Notes: generated by a model not told the origin, from the sequence alone. A stretch of DNA of 64,000 nucleotides from Clostridia bacterium (GCA_017502085.1 JAFVVQ010000025.1:1-64000), one strand, 5' to 3'; shown: positions 6,933 through 16,175, counted from the stretch's first letter. A program made the numbers and translations.

Positions 6933-8492
6933 CAAATCACATCTCAAAAAAGTATGTTGCTCACATACGCAAAAGAACACCGTTTTCCGAATCCAACATT
7001 CTTTGTTGATGACGGATATTCGGGTACAAACTTTGACAGACCGGGATTTCAGGCAATGCTTGATGAAATCGTAGCAGGAAATGTTGCGGTTTGTATAACA
7101 AAGGATTTGAGCCGACTCGGAAGAAACTCATCACTCACAGGACTTTACACCAATTTCACTTTCCCTGAACATGGTGTCAGATACATCGCAATAAACGATG
7201 ATTTTGACACAAGTGACCCTAACAGTGTGAACAATGATTTTGCGGGAATCAAGAATTGGTTCAATGAATTCTATGCGAGAGATACGAGCCGAAAAATCCG
7301 TGCGGTTACAAAAGCCAAAGGTGAAAAAGGTGTTCCGCTTACAACAAATATTCCATACGGTTACAAGAAAGACCCCGATAATCCGAAACATTGGGTTATC
7401 GATGAAGAAGCTGCTCAAGTAGTCAAACGGATATTTGATATGTGCATGGAAGGCAGAGGACCAAGTCAGATTGCAAATCAGTTGACGGCAGAAAAAGTGT
7501 TGAATCCCACCGCATACAAATCAAAAGAAGGGATAACAACTCGAACATCTACCTCTGCGAATCCTTATCATTGGAATTCAAGCACGGTTGTTCATGTTCT
7601 TGAACGCAGAGAATACACGGGCTGTATTGTAAATTTCAAAACCTACACCAACTCAATTTGGGATAAAAAGCAACGACAGAATCCCGAAGAAAAACAAGCC
7701 GTTTTCGAAAATACTCACAAAGCGATAATTGATGAATCTGTGTTTGAAAAGGTTCAGATAATCCGTCAGAACCGTCACCGAAAAACAAAGACCGGAAAAA
7801 GCAGTATGTTTTCAGGTATGCTATATTGTGCTGATTGCGGTGAAAAAATGTATTTCTGTGCAAGCAACAATTCAAAGTTTGAGCAATCATTTTTCGAATG
7901 TTCCGTACATCATAAGCACAGGGATAAATGTAAAGTTCACTTTATTCGTTCCGTCGTTCTTGAAGACTTGGTACAAACGCACATGAACGCTGTTTTGTCT
8001 TATGTCATAAGATATGAGCAACATTTCAGAAAAGTTATGACCGAGAAGCTTCAAGTTGAGAGCGAAGAAAAACTCAGAGTATGGAAGAAACAGTTTTTGC
8101 AGAACGAAAAACGAATCGCAGAGCTTGACCGATTGTTCATCAAGATTTACGAAGATAATGCAAAAGGCACTCTTTCAGATGAAAAGTTTGAGATGATGAG
8201 TCAAAGATACGAAGAAGAACAATCACAGCTAAAATTAGAGTTGGTAACATTACAGAAAAATATCGAAGTACAGGAACAACAGACAGAAAATTTAGAAAAG
8301 TTCATTCAGCTTGCATCAAAGTATGCTGACGGAGTTCCGCTTACACCGTATGCTTTAAGGGAACTTGTAAAAAAGATTTATGTTTCAGCAGCTGACAAGT
8401 CAAGCGGCAAACGCAAACAGAGCATAGAAATAGAATATGACATTATAGGATTTATACCACTGAATGAGCTTATGCAAAAGAAAACGGCGTGA
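6933..8492 (+). pseudogene. Large serine recombinase, 5'-truncated (catalytic serine missing)
   Basis: Most of a large serine recombinase of the clostridial transposon type is present: the back half of the resolvase domain (FVDDGYSGTNFDRPGF, ITKDLSRLGRN), the recombinase domain with VLERREYTG, a zinc ribbon (CADCGEKMYFC...C...C), a long coiled coil and a DUF4368-like end (LRELVKKIYVSAADK). The first ~40 residues, which should carry the catalytic Tyr-x-Arg-x-Ser motif, are absent: homology reads back through ITSQKSMLLTYAKEH and stops at a TGA. Neither other frame restores it. It could at best be translated from the ATG at 6954, without catalytic serine. It probably once moved the AT-rich segment to its left. 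Confidence 0.8.
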
Positions 8493-8506
8493 CCGAAGTC
8501 ACGCCG
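8475..8506 (-). terminator. Intrinsic terminator of the yqfC-yqfD unit
   Basis: Read on the minus strand, CGGCGTGAC-TTCG-GTCACGCCG is a 9-bp stem with a UUCG tetraloop, followed by TTTTCTTTT. It overlaps the stop codon of the recombinase remnant, which marks the sharp border between the AT-rich element and the chromosome. Confidence 0.9.
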
Positions 8507-8590
8507 AACCTTGAAAATATTCAATTTTCAGACTTTTAAAATGAAAACTGTTTTACGAACCCCGCCCATTGCCGCAGGGGTTTTGAACGT

Positions 8591-9760
8591 TCAGGGAGTA
8601 TTCTCAATTTCAAAAGGAGCTTCGGCAGCGATGTTTTCGATGCAGTCGAATTCACCGCAGATATTCACGCATTCATCTTTTACGGTGAGGTCGATGCGTG
8701 AATTTTTTATTTCTTTGCCTCTGAATTCATCGCTTCTTGCTTCGGCATAACGCAGGGTAGCGAGAAGAACGGCATCGGTTTCGTTGAGAATACGTTCGGA
8801 TTCTGCATAATCAATCCCGATGAATCTGCTGATTCCGGCGGGCAGACTTACTCCGTTGACGGTAAGGAGAGTTTTGTCGGGGAATGCATTTTTTGGCTTT
8901 TTACCGAGAGGTATATTCCACAGAAGGAAGTGGAGTGTGTAGCTTTTGTGTGAACCGATTTTTCTTGCGGCAACAAATTTTTGCCTGAACGAAAAATCCG
9001 AGCACCTGACGGTTTCGGCAACAACGTATCCCTCTGCCCTGCAAAAGCGCAACGTTTTGTCCTTGTTTTCCGCAATTCCGCTTATCAGAAGGTCACCTTT
9101 GATTACGGCGGAGCCTGTTTTTTCTTCCGGAGTGCCGCTGAAAGGGCGCATCATAACTATCCGTCCGTCATGAGCGGCAACGATGTTGCTGACGGTATTA
9201 CTGTCGGCTTCGTCAGGCTTTGTGACGGTTTCGCGCACCTCTATTACTGCGGTGCATCCCGAAAAATTGATGTTTGCCCACGTGATTTCGGGCAATCTGC
9301 TCAGAGCCTCTCTTTCGGTTGCGGATTGGTCAATATCACTGCTTGCGGCACCCGTACGTACGCCCAGAGAAGCAAAAACATCAGCAATTTCTTCGCTGCT
9401 TACCCGAGTGTTTCCGATAATCTCGATGCGCCAGATTCTCGTTGAAAAAAACATAACCGATAAAACGCAGAATATCGCACCCGCAATCAGACCGAAGCGC
9501 CGTCGGTGGTTTCTGAGAAAAAACGGCAGGCCGTGTTTTTTCTTGATTCTGACGGTCATTCCCGATTTCTTTGCGACTGACCGTATCCGTTTATATTGCG
9601 CTCTGTCCGTCTGTGCGGTTATGACGGAATCCTTGCTTGTCAGATTTCGCAGAGGAATCCCTGCGATTCTGCAAAGATTGATGAATCTTTCGGGGAAGCC
9701 GTTTCTCGCCGTGAAGGTGACGTATCCCATCAAAAACCCTATTAATCTCATCAAAAGCAT
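8591..9760 (-). CDS. yqfD: Sporulation protein YqfD
   Basis: A 389-residue membrane protein of the YqfD family, expressed in the mother cell during sporulation in Bacillus and near-universal in endospore formers. A basic N-terminal region is followed by one transmembrane helix (about 89-108, RRFGLIAGAIFCVLSVMFF) and a long outer domain with the family pattern IWRIEIIGNTRVSSEEI, ALSRLPEITWANINFSG and AVIEVRE. Length is usual. RBS GGAG precedes the ATG. It follows yqfC by nine bases, the same pair order as in Bacillus. The precise biochemical role is unknown in the family. Confidence 0.92.
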   Translation of the reverse strand: MLLMRLIGFLMGYVTFTARNGFPERFINLCRIAGIPLRNLTSKDSVITAQTDRAQYKRIRSVAKKSGMTVRIKKKHGLPFFLRNHRRRFGLIAGAIFCVLSVMFFSTRIWRIEIIGNTRVSSEEIADVFASLGVRTGAASSDIDQSATEREALSRLPEITWANINFSGCTAVIEVRETVTKPDEADSNTVSNIVAAHDGRIVMMRPFSGTPEEKTGSAVIKGDLLISGIAENKDKTLRFCRAEGYVVAETVRCSDFSFRQKFVAARKIGSHKSYTLHFLLWNIPLGKKPKNAFPDKTLLTVNGVSLPAGISRFIGIDYAESERILNETDAVLLATLRYAEARSDEFRGKEIKNSRIDLTVKDECVNICGEFDCIENIAAEAPFEIENTP

Positions 9761-9769
9761 AGCGATCTC

Positions 9770-10069
9770 CTAATTCGTGAAATCAATGGCGGTTATTATG
9801 CCCCGTATGACAGTGCTTGAATCCTGCATTGCGGTGATGGTCAGGTTGCATCCGCAGACCCTGACCGTCAGTTTTCCCGTATTAAGCGCAACAGTACCGT
9901 CGGTATATTCAAGCACACCCTTGCACCCCTCAACGATTGCTTCGCTGTTACCGAAAAGCTCAATATGTGCATAGCCCGAAAGTGCATCCTGAGGCAAATC
10001 AAAGCATCTGCCGATGGATTCGGATAAACTTTCCGAACCTGTTTCTTTGCGGCAATTTTTCTTTCTCAT
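9770..10069 (-). CDS. yqfC: Sporulation protein YqfC (YabP/YqfC family)
   Basis: A 99-residue protein of the YabP/YqfC family. The characteristic core is seen in ELFGNSEAIVEGCKGVLEY, the DGTVALNTGKLTVRVCG strand pattern and the closing IRGIITAIDF. The frame extends 16 codons upstream, but the ATG chosen has GGAGGG six bases before it and matches family length. Divergent from ylbJ across about 90 bases; both are expected to be sporulation genes, though no clean sigma E promoter could be read. Confidence 0.9.
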   Translation of the reverse strand: MRKKNCRKETGSESLSESIGRCFDLPQDALSGYAHIELFGNSEAIVEGCKGVLEYTDGTVALNTGKLTVRVCGCNLTITAMQDSSTVIRGIITAIDFTN

Positions 10070-10159
10070 AAAATCCCTCCGATATTTCCACGCTTTATAA
10101 TTATGATACTCCGTCAAGAAAAAGAACGGGGCGGCATATTTATATCAGGGGGTGGTCGG

Positions 10160-11188
10160 ATGAACAGAGGCAGATATGCAGCGTCGGTGACGGGTGCAGC
10201 GTTGTTTCTGATACTCTTTCTGTTTTCGGAGGATTTTTCGTCGGGTGCCGCGATCGGACTTTACAACTGTGCGCAGGTGATAATACCGTCACTTTTTCCG
10301 TTTATGGTAGCGGCATCGGTGCTCGGAGAGGGGGAGCTGCCTCCCATAATCCGCAGATTGGTTGAGCCGATAACGCGCAGTCTTTTCGGTCAGCCCGCAG
10401 AGAGTATTGTTGTGATTCTCGTCGGGCTTTTCGGCGGATACCCGTCAGGCGCAAGAGCGGCGGCATCGCTTTATTCGGGCGGAAAACTCACAGAGGAGCA
10501 AGCGAAAAGCCTGATGCTCTTTTGTGTCAATGCGGGTACGGGCTTCTGTGTAAATGCGGTCGGCATATCACTTATGCACTCGGCGGATGCGGGTAAAATA
10601 ATATTTTTATCTCTTTGCATATCTGCGGTGATTATCGGATTTTTCACGAAACCGAAAAAAGACGGTGCGTTGCCGCAAAGTACGGAAAAACCGAAACCGT
10701 TCTCCGAGATATTTGTCGGCGGAGTAGCCTCAGGTGCATCGGGAATCCTTACGGTGTGTGCGTTCACAACCTTGTTTTCGGGTCTGCTTTCGGTTGTGTC
10801 GGGTATGGGAATCAGCAACGTCATTCCGCTTGCCTGTCTGCTCGAGGTCACGAGCGGATGCGTTTCTGCGGCGGGCAAAGTTCCGTTACCGATAATTGCG
10901 GGTGTCTGCGCATTCGGAGGAATCTGCGTTCATATGCAGATATTCTCGCTTGCAGGCAAGGTTAAACCCGTGTACCTTAAATTTTTGTTTTTCCGTCTGC
11001 TTCATGCAGTTGTTTCGGGTGCGGTGTGCTCGTTGCTGCTTCGGTTGTTTCCGATTGAAATGCAGACATTTCTGCCTGTTTCCGATGGCGCAAGACTTTA
11101 TTCTTTTTCACTGCCCGCCGCAATATCGCTTCTCTTTTTCTCATCGTTGCTGATATTTGACCTTGATAAGCAAAGAAAAATATGTTAA
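10160..11188 (+). CDS. ylbJ: Sporulation integral membrane protein YlbJ
   Basis: A 342-residue polytopic membrane protein of the YlbJ / nucleoside-recognition (Gate) group, needed for spore cortex formation in Bacillus. Visible hallmarks are LYNCAQVIIPSLFPFMVAAS near the N-terminus, GLFGGYPSGARAAASLY with its glycine-rich gate, and FCVNAGTGFCVNAVG; about eight to nine hydrophobic helices follow. The ATG with a CAGGGGGTGG site is preferred over an upstream in-frame ATG. It is divergent from yqfC. Confidence 0.9.
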   Translation: MNRGRYAASVTGAALFLILFLFSEDFSSGAAIGLYNCAQVIIPSLFPFMVAASVLGEGELPPIIRRLVEPITRSLFGQPAESIVVILVGLFGGYPSGARAAASLYSGGKLTEEQAKSLMLFCVNAGTGFCVNAVGISLMHSADAGKIIFLSLCISAVIIGFFTKPKKDGALPQSTEKPKPFSEIFVGGVASGASGILTVCAFTTLFSGLLSVVSGMGISNVIPLACLLEVTSGCVSAAGKVPLPIIAGVCAFGGICVHMQIFSLAGKVKPVYLKFLFFRLLHAVVSGAVCSLLLRLFPIEMQTFLPVSDGARLYSFSLPAAISLLFFSSLLIFDLDKQRKIC

Positions 11189-11214
11189 AATCCGTATGAA
11201 AGGTCTGATGAACG

Positions 11215-11700
11215 ATGAAAAGTAAACTTATAAATAAAAATGCGTATGAGTCTGTCTGCAGAAACTGCAGATACGGCAGACTCAATCCCGAGGGCGATGC
11301 GGTGCTTTGTCTCAAGAAAGGTATTGTAGATCCCGACGGCAAATGCAGAAGATATACCTATGACCCGCTCAAGCGTGTTCCCAGAAAAATGCCCGCCGTC
11401 AGAACGGCTGACCCCGAGGATTTCAGCCTTGATATCGGATTTGATCCGACTGCACCTGAAAAAAAGTCTGAGCCGATTGCTGAAGAGACAACTTCGGAGG
11501 AGAAAATTCTTCCCGACGAGGAAGAAGAGGAGGACCTTATCGGCGGAACTGCCGAAGACGGTGAGGATGAAGAATCCGATGAGACCGAAGATGACGTTGA
11601 ACCCGACGAAACGGATGGGAACGGATCGGATGACGGTTCCGAATCGAAAAAACTATGGTCAAAAATCAGTATATTTGATATTGAAAATACAGAGGACTGA
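11215..11700 (+). CDS. Conserved hypothetical protein with N-terminal Cys cluster and acidic tail
   Basis: This 161-residue protein has four cysteines in its first 50 residues (CRNCRYG, CLKKG, CRRYTYDPLKR), which look like a small metal-binding or structural knot; proteins with this CxxC and YDPLKR pattern recur in Clostridia without assigned function. From about residue 75 on it is almost pure Glu/Asp/Ser/Thr, so it is disordered and strongly acidic, ending in SIFDIENTED. No signal peptide is seen, so it is likely cytoplasmic. It starts 26 bases after ylbJ and lies 5 bases before the sialidase-like gene, so the three are probably one transcript. Confidence 0.7.
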   Translation: MKSKLINKNAYESVCRNCRYGRLNPEGDAVLCLKKGIVDPDGKCRRYTYDPLKRVPRKMPAVRTADPEDFSLDIGFDPTAPEKKSEPIAEETTSEEKILPDEEEEEDLIGGTAEDGEDEESDETEDDVEPDETDGNGSDDGSESKKLWSKISIFDIENTED

Positions 11701-11705
11701 GAAAT

Positions 11706-12695
11706 ATGAAAACGTTAAAAGAATTTGTTTGCAACCCCTTGCCGACGGCAAACGCTCACGCATCGACCGTTCTGCCGCTTCCCGACGGAAGCGTTATTGC
11801 CGCATGGTTTGGCGGAACGAAAGAAAAGGACGATGACGTTGATATCTGGTATGCGAGAAGAGATGAAAATGGCTGGGGTGAGCCGAAAGTTGTATCCTAT
11901 GCAAAAAATCTGCCTCACTGGAACCCCGTTCTTTTTCTTCGTGAAAACGGAGAAATCATGCTCTTTTTCAAGGTAGGCAAAAACATTCCTACGTGGCGAA
12001 CATTCGTGAGTGTTTCGACTGACGGCGGCAGAAGTTTCGGCAAACCTTATGAGCTTATTGCGGGTGACCGAAGCGGTGGCAGAGGTCCCGTCAAGAATAA
12101 ATGCATCCGTCTGAGCAACGGCAGAGTTCTTGCTCCTTCATCAAGCGAAATCAGAGGTTGGAACTGCTTTGTTGATATTTCTGATGATGACGGTAAAAGC
12201 TGGAGAAAAACCGCAAAAATCCGCACGGAAAGGGAAACCCCCATTTTTAATCGTCTCAATGCATACACAAGCAACAAAATCCCGATGATTCAGCCTACCC
12301 TTTGGGAGAGCGAAAACGGAAAGGTGCATATGCTCACGAGAACACCCGTCGGCAGAATCTACAGAAGTGATTCCGAGGATTACGGTGAAACCTGGTGCGA
12401 AGCTTATGCAACCGAATTGCCGAATAACAACAGCGGCATTGACCTCGTCAGAACTCCCGACGGAAGCCTCTGGCTTCTTTCGAATCCCGTTGAAGAAAAC
12501 TGGGGTGAACGCTCACCGCTGACTCTCCAGAAATCCGACGATAACGGAGCAACCTGGGAAACCGTTCTTGTTCTTGAAGAGGAGAAGAAGGACAGCGAAT
12601 TTGCTTATCCCGCTATCGAGTATTATGACGGTGCGCTCTATGTTTCCTACACCTGGGAACGTCTCAACGTAGCGTACTGGAAAATAGAACTGTAA
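11706..12695 (+). CDS. Sialidase-like (BNR repeat) six-bladed propeller protein
   Basis: A 329-residue protein with four Asp-box (BNR) signatures: VSTDGGRSF, ISDDDGKSW, DSEDYGETW and KSDDNGATW, spaced as in a six-bladed beta propeller of the sialidase superfamily. It resembles exo-sialidase-like proteins (N-terminal PLPDGSVIAAWFGG, then VFLRENGEIMLFFK-like blades). No signal peptide exists, so it acts inside the cell; in gut anaerobes cytoplasmic homologues process imported glycans. I cannot confirm the full arginine triad and catalytic Tyr/Glu, so substrate is open. It ends at a strong terminator. Confidence 0.8.
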   Translation: MKTLKEFVCNPLPTANAHASTVLPLPDGSVIAAWFGGTKEKDDDVDIWYARRDENGWGEPKVVSYAKNLPHWNPVLFLRENGEIMLFFKVGKNIPTWRTFVSVSTDGGRSFGKPYELIAGDRSGGRGPVKNKCIRLSNGRVLAPSSSEIRGWNCFVDISDDDGKSWRKTAKIRTERETPIFNRLNAYTSNKIPMIQPTLWESENGKVHMLTRTPVGRIYRSDSEDYGETWCEAYATELPNNNSGIDLVRTPDGSLWLLSNPVEENWGERSPLTLQKSDDNGATWETVLVLEEEKKDSEFAYPAIEYYDGALYVSYTWERLNVAYWKIEL

Positions 12696-12696
12696 A

Positions 12697-12737
12697 AAAA
12701 CCAGCACCGCAGAATCAACCGTTCTGCGGTGCTTTTG
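12697..12737 (+). terminator. Terminator between convergent genes (probably bidirectional)
   Basis: GCACCGCAGAA pairs with TTCTGCGGTGC, followed by TTTTGTC on the plus strand and, on the minus strand, by a T run seven bases long a few bases later. It serves the sialidase-like gene and probably queT. Confidence 0.85.
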
Positions 12738-12744
12738 TCTTTTG

Positions 12745-13269
12745 TTATAGTGAAGTTTTTTCAAAAATTCCCGATTTTCTGAATGCATAGAAAAGAGGAA
12801 TGCCGCCTGCGAGACAGATTGCGAGTTCACCCGCACCGACTTCAAGAGCCGATACCGCAAATATCGCAAAGGTTGCGTCGCCTTCAATCATCAGGAAAGT
12901 AATCTCCGCACCGATAATCAGTGCGTTGAAGATGACGGGCATCAGCAACGATAAAACCGGTAATCCCTTGACTGTGACTTTTCGCAACGCTCTTGAGCAG
13001 ATTGACGCAAGGAGAGTTGCCGCTGAGCCGAAGAGGATATCCCATATTCCCATCGGGCTTGAGAGGTTGCCGAGAATACATCCGATTGTCAGACCGGGGA
13101 TTGCCGCGGGGGTGAAAACGGGGAGGATTGTAAGCGCTTCGGAAAGCCTGAACTGAATATTGCCGTAAGCGATTCCGAAGGTTGCACTCAGGTAGGTTGC
13201 TGCGGCATAGATTGCCGCAATCAGCGCTCCGTGAACGAGAGCGGTGATCTGAGTCTGTCTTTTTTTCAT
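12745..13269 (-). CDS. queT: Queuosine precursor transporter, QueT family
   Basis: A 174-residue membrane protein of the QueT family, the substrate-binding S component of an ECF-type transporter for queuosine precursors (preQ0/preQ1). Conserved elements: ALVHGALIAAIYAAATYLS, YGNIQFRLSEALTILPVFTPAAIPGL and GCILGNLSSPMGIWDILFGS. The upstream in-frame codons run into the leader; the ATG here has AAAAAGGAG at good spacing. The energising EcfA/EcfT parts are not in the window, as usual for shared ECF modules. The leader carries a probable preQ1-sensing RNA. Confidence 0.92.
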   Translation of the reverse strand: MKKRQTQITALVHGALIAAIYAAATYLSATFGIAYGNIQFRLSEALTILPVFTPAAIPGLTIGCILGNLSSPMGIWDILFGSAATLLASICSRALRKVTVKGLPVLSLLMPVIFNALIIGAEITFLMIEGDATFAIFAVSALEVGAGELAICLAGGIPLFYAFRKSGIFEKTSL

Positions 13270-13276
13270 TTTTTCT

Positions 13277-13380
13277 GCTCCTTTTTGCTGCCGTGCAGCG
13301 CCTTTAGTTTTGTTCGGCATCGGGCAAATGCCTGTCAGGAAGGTTTCGAACTGACATTTTTTAAACGGCGGTTACCGTTT
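13277..13380 (-). ncRNA. Probable preQ1 riboswitch in the queT leader (class III-like)
   Basis: The ~120-base gap upstream of queT is highly structured on the minus strand. There is AAACGG/CCGTTT, then a stem TGTCAG/CTGACA enclosing the loop UUCGAAACCUUC, then GGCAU/AUGCC, then ACAAAACUAAAGG, then GCUGC/GCAGC just before the AAAAAGGAG site. The stem-loop plus A-rich tail ending in ACUAAAGG resembles the H-type pseudoknot of preQ1 aptamers. The large loop content and the taxon fit preQ1-III, known upstream of queT in this family. Assignment is from pattern and gene context only. Confidence 0.5.
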
Positions 13381-13390
13381 GCGCCTGGAA

Positions 13391-14179
13391 TTAAAGATAT
13401 TCAGCGAGTGCTTTAAGGTTTTCAACTGCAACAGTTGCCTTGATATCGGATGCCGCATACTCTTCGGGAGTGGTGACACCGCTGTAAACAAGTGCGCAAG
13501 GAATATTATGGTTTGCACCGATTGCAATGTCGGTTGCAAGTCTGTCACCGATGAATGCGAGTTCTTCTCTCTTGCAGCCGAGCATCCCGGTGATGTAGTC
13601 AACTGTTGCGGTCATAGGCTTGCCGAGCACCTGGGGTCTCTTGCCTGTCGATGCAGCGAAAAGCTCAATCATCGAGCCGGTGTCGGGCATATAGCCGTCG
13701 GCGGTGGGGCAGTTGAGGTCGGGGTGAGTAGCGATATATGTTGCACCTTTGTCGATATACTTGACCGCATCCCACATTTTCTGATAAGTGAGAGTTGTGT
13801 CGAAACCGAGCACAACGATATCGGGGTCAGCGTCAACGAGATTGATTCCCGCCTTTTGAAAGTCACCCGTCAGTCTTTCGTTGCCGAGAAGAAAAACCTT
13901 CTTGCCCGCATAATTTCTGTTGAGGTAATCAGCCGCAACGTGAGATGAAATAATAACTCTGTTTTCGTCAACGGGGAAGCCCATTTTCTCCAGCTTCGCT
14001 CTGCAGACTTCAACGTTGTTTGATGAGTTGTTGGTAAAAAAATAGAAATCTCTGCCCGTAGCTTTCACCTTATCAATGAAATCAATCGAGCCTTCGATAA
14101 TGTTGCCGTCAAGGTAAAAAGTGCCGTCCATATCGATGATGAAATATTTTGTGTTTGAGAAAATTGCGTTTTCTGCCAT
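13391..14179 (-). CDS. NagD-like HAD-superfamily phosphatase (HAD-IIA)
   Basis: A 262-residue protein with all HAD motifs: IIDMDGTFY (nucleophile Asp and Asp+2), FFTNNSS (motif II), VLGKPM (motif III Lys) and FIGDRLATDIAIG (motif IV). The C2B-type cap (about 85-180) fits the NagD/PNPase-like subgroup, which dephosphorylates small phosphometabolites such as nucleotides or sugar phosphates. Substrate cannot be read from sequence. RBS AAAGGATG lies before the ATG. It is upstream of queT on the same strand with 121 bases between, and divergent from uvrC. Confidence 0.88.
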   Translation of the reverse strand: MAENAIFSNTKYFIIDMDGTFYLDGNIIEGSIDFIDKVKATGRDFYFFTNNSSNNVEVCRAKLEKMGFPVDENRVIISSHVAADYLNRNYAGKKVFLLGNERLTGDFQKAGINLVDADPDIVVLGFDTTLTYQKMWDAVKYIDKGATYIATHPDLNCPTADGYMPDTGSMIELFAASTGKRPQVLGKPMTATVDYITGMLGCKREELAFIGDRLATDIAIGANHNIPCALVYSGVTTPEEYAASDIKATVAVENLKALAEYL

Positions 14180-14315
14180 TTCTGATACATCCTTTCGTCA
14201 GATTTGCTCAAATAATAATATTACCACATTACGACGGATAAGGCAACAAAAAGTTTGGTACTTGCTTAATAACCGAACATATATTATAATTAAATCAGAA
14301 ACGGAGGTGAGCCGA

Positions 14316-16175
14316 GTGAACGAAAAATTGCCCGTGCTTCGCAAAAAATCGATGAGTCTGCCGCTGACTCCGGGTGTATATCTGATGAAAAACAAAAAGA
14401 ATGAAATCATTTACGTCGGCAAGGCGAAGGCGCTGAAAAACCGTGTCAGCACGTACTTCGGCTCGCAGAACAACCATACCGCAAAGGTGCGCAAAATGGT
14501 TGAAAACGTTGAAGATTTCGACTATATTCTCTGTGACAGTGAGTTTGAGGCGCTTGTGCTTGAGTGCTCGCTCATAAAACAGCACAGTCCGAAATATAAT
14601 ATTCTTCTGAAAGATGACAAAGGCTATCACTATATAAAGGTAACGGATAACGGATGGAAGAATATCCTTGCCGTAAAGCAGAGACTTGACGACGGTGCGG
14701 AGTATATCGGACCCTATACAAGCTCCTACGGTATAACGAATGCGGTTGATTCCGCAAAAAAGATTTTTCGTTTGCCGCAATGCACGAAGGTGTTTCCGAG
14801 GGATTACAAAAAAAGCCGACCTTGTCTGAATTATTATATCGGTCAGTGCGCCGCACCGTGTGCGGGTAAAACGGATAAAGAATCGCATAACGAGGCGGTC
14901 AGACAGGCGCTCGATTTTATAATCAACGGCTCGGGCAGTGTTGTTGACGAGCTGACAAAGAAGATGGAGGAAGCCTCCGAAAATCTTGAGTTTGAGAAGG
15001 CGGCAAAGCTGCGTGATAAGATAAACGCAATCCGAAAGGTGACGGAGAAGCAGAAGGTCGTTGCCGCTTCTGTGGAGGAGCAGGACGTTTTTGCGACGGT
15101 TTGCTCGGGCGCAGGCGAAAGTCCGAAAGCGTGTCTTTCCGTCTTGCGTTTCAGAGACGGCAGTCTTTATGACAGCGAGCATTTCATTATAGATATGCCC
15201 GAAAATATGCCCGAGGCAAGACACGAGCTTATCAGGAGCTATTATTCGATGCGTGATTTCGTGCCGAAAAGAGTTTCGGTTGACGGTGAGGTCGACGGTG
15301 CTGACGTGCTTTCGGAGTGGCTTTCGTCTCTTGCAGGGAGAAAGGTGACCGTTGCCGTGCCGCAGAGAGGAGAACAGCATTCGCTTGTCGAAATGTGCCG
15401 CTCAAATGCAGCCCAGAAACTTGCACTGTATCTTGGCAAAACGGGAAAATCAACCGCCGCCCTTGATGAATTGGGAAGCCTTCTCGGGCTTAAAGCTCCG
15501 CCCGAATATATCGAATCATACGATATATCGCATACTGCGGGCAGTGAAAACGTTGCGGGTATGGTTGTTTTCAAAGACGGTCATCCCTACAAAAAAGCAT
15601 ATAAACGATTCACTATAAAAGGCTTTTCGGGTCAGGATGACTACGGCTCGATGGCTGAAGTGCTCGAGAGAAGATTTCTGCGTTATTTTGAAGAAAAAGA
15701 CAGCGGAGAGGGTTTCGGCAGACTGCCCGACCTGATTTTGCTTGACGGCGGCAAGGGTCAGGTGAATGCCGTTTTGCCTGTGCTTGAAAAATACGGTCTC
15801 GACATTCCGCTTTTTGGTATGGTAAAGGATTCGCATCACCGCACAAGAGCGATTGCACGCTCGGGAGACGAGCTTTCGCTGACTTCCAAAAGAGCCGCAT
15901 TCACGCTCGTTTCGACAATTCAGGAGGAAGTGCACCGCTATTCCGTTGAATACCATCACAGCCGTCGCAAGAAAGCGTCGGTATCTTCTACACTCACTTC
16001 GATTGAGGGTATCGGTGAATCGCGCGGCAAGGCGTTGCTCCGACACTTCAGGACGATGAAGGCGATAGGTGAGGCGAGTGAGCAGGAACTTGCTTCGGTC
16101 AAGGGTATGAATAAAAATGCGGCGAAAGCGGTTTTTGAGGCGTTTCACGGTAAAAATAATGCCGATGAGGACTGA
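14316..16175 (+). CDS. uvrC: Excinuclease ABC subunit C
   Basis: The 619-residue UvrC makes both incisions beside UvrB-marked DNA damage. Domains in order: GIY-YIG nuclease (about 15-100, TPGVYLMKNKKNEIIYVGKAK), a Cys-containing linker (CLNYYIGQCAAPCAG), UVR motif (about 205-240, NLEFEKAAKLRDKINAIR), RNase H-like 5' nuclease (IESYDISHTAGSENVAGMV; LILLDGGKGQVNA; HHRTRAI) and C-terminal helix-hairpin-helix (LTSIEGIGESRGKALLRHF). The GTG start follows GGAGGTGA by six bases; the frame is open upstream but without a better site. Confidence 0.95.
   Translation: MNEKLPVLRKKSMSLPLTPGVYLMKNKKNEIIYVGKAKALKNRVSTYFGSQNNHTAKVRKMVENVEDFDYILCDSEFEALVLECSLIKQHSPKYNILLKDDKGYHYIKVTDNGWKNILAVKQRLDDGAEYIGPYTSSYGITNAVDSAKKIFRLPQCTKVFPRDYKKSRPCLNYYIGQCAAPCAGKTDKESHNEAVRQALDFIINGSGSVVDELTKKMEEASENLEFEKAAKLRDKINAIRKVTEKQKVVAASVEEQDVFATVCSGAGESPKACLSVLRFRDGSLYDSEHFIIDMPENMPEARHELIRSYYSMRDFVPKRVSVDGEVDGADVLSEWLSSLAGRKVTVAVPQRGEQHSLVEMCRSNAAQKLALYLGKTGKSTAALDELGSLLGLKAPPEYIESYDISHTAGSENVAGMVVFKDGHPYKKAYKRFTIKGFSGQDDYGSMAEVLERRFLRYFEEKDSGEGFGRLPDLILLDGGKGQVNAVLPVLEKYGLDIPLFGMVKDSHHRTRAIARSGDELSLTSKRAAFTLVSTIQEEVHRYSVEYHHSRRKKASVSSTLTSIEGIGESRGKALLRHFRTMKAIGEASEQELASVKGMNKNAAKAVFEAFHGKNNADED

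Noticed and set aside
8485..8506. Hairpin at the right border as an attachment site of the element
   Set aside because: Its UUCG loop and minus-strand T tract make it the yqfD terminator; no matching left copy can be seen.
14295..15380. A 361-codon open frame on the minus strand within uvrC
   Set aside because: It runs antisense through conserved UvrC domains, has no ribosome site and no recognisable domain; it is a codon-bias shadow.
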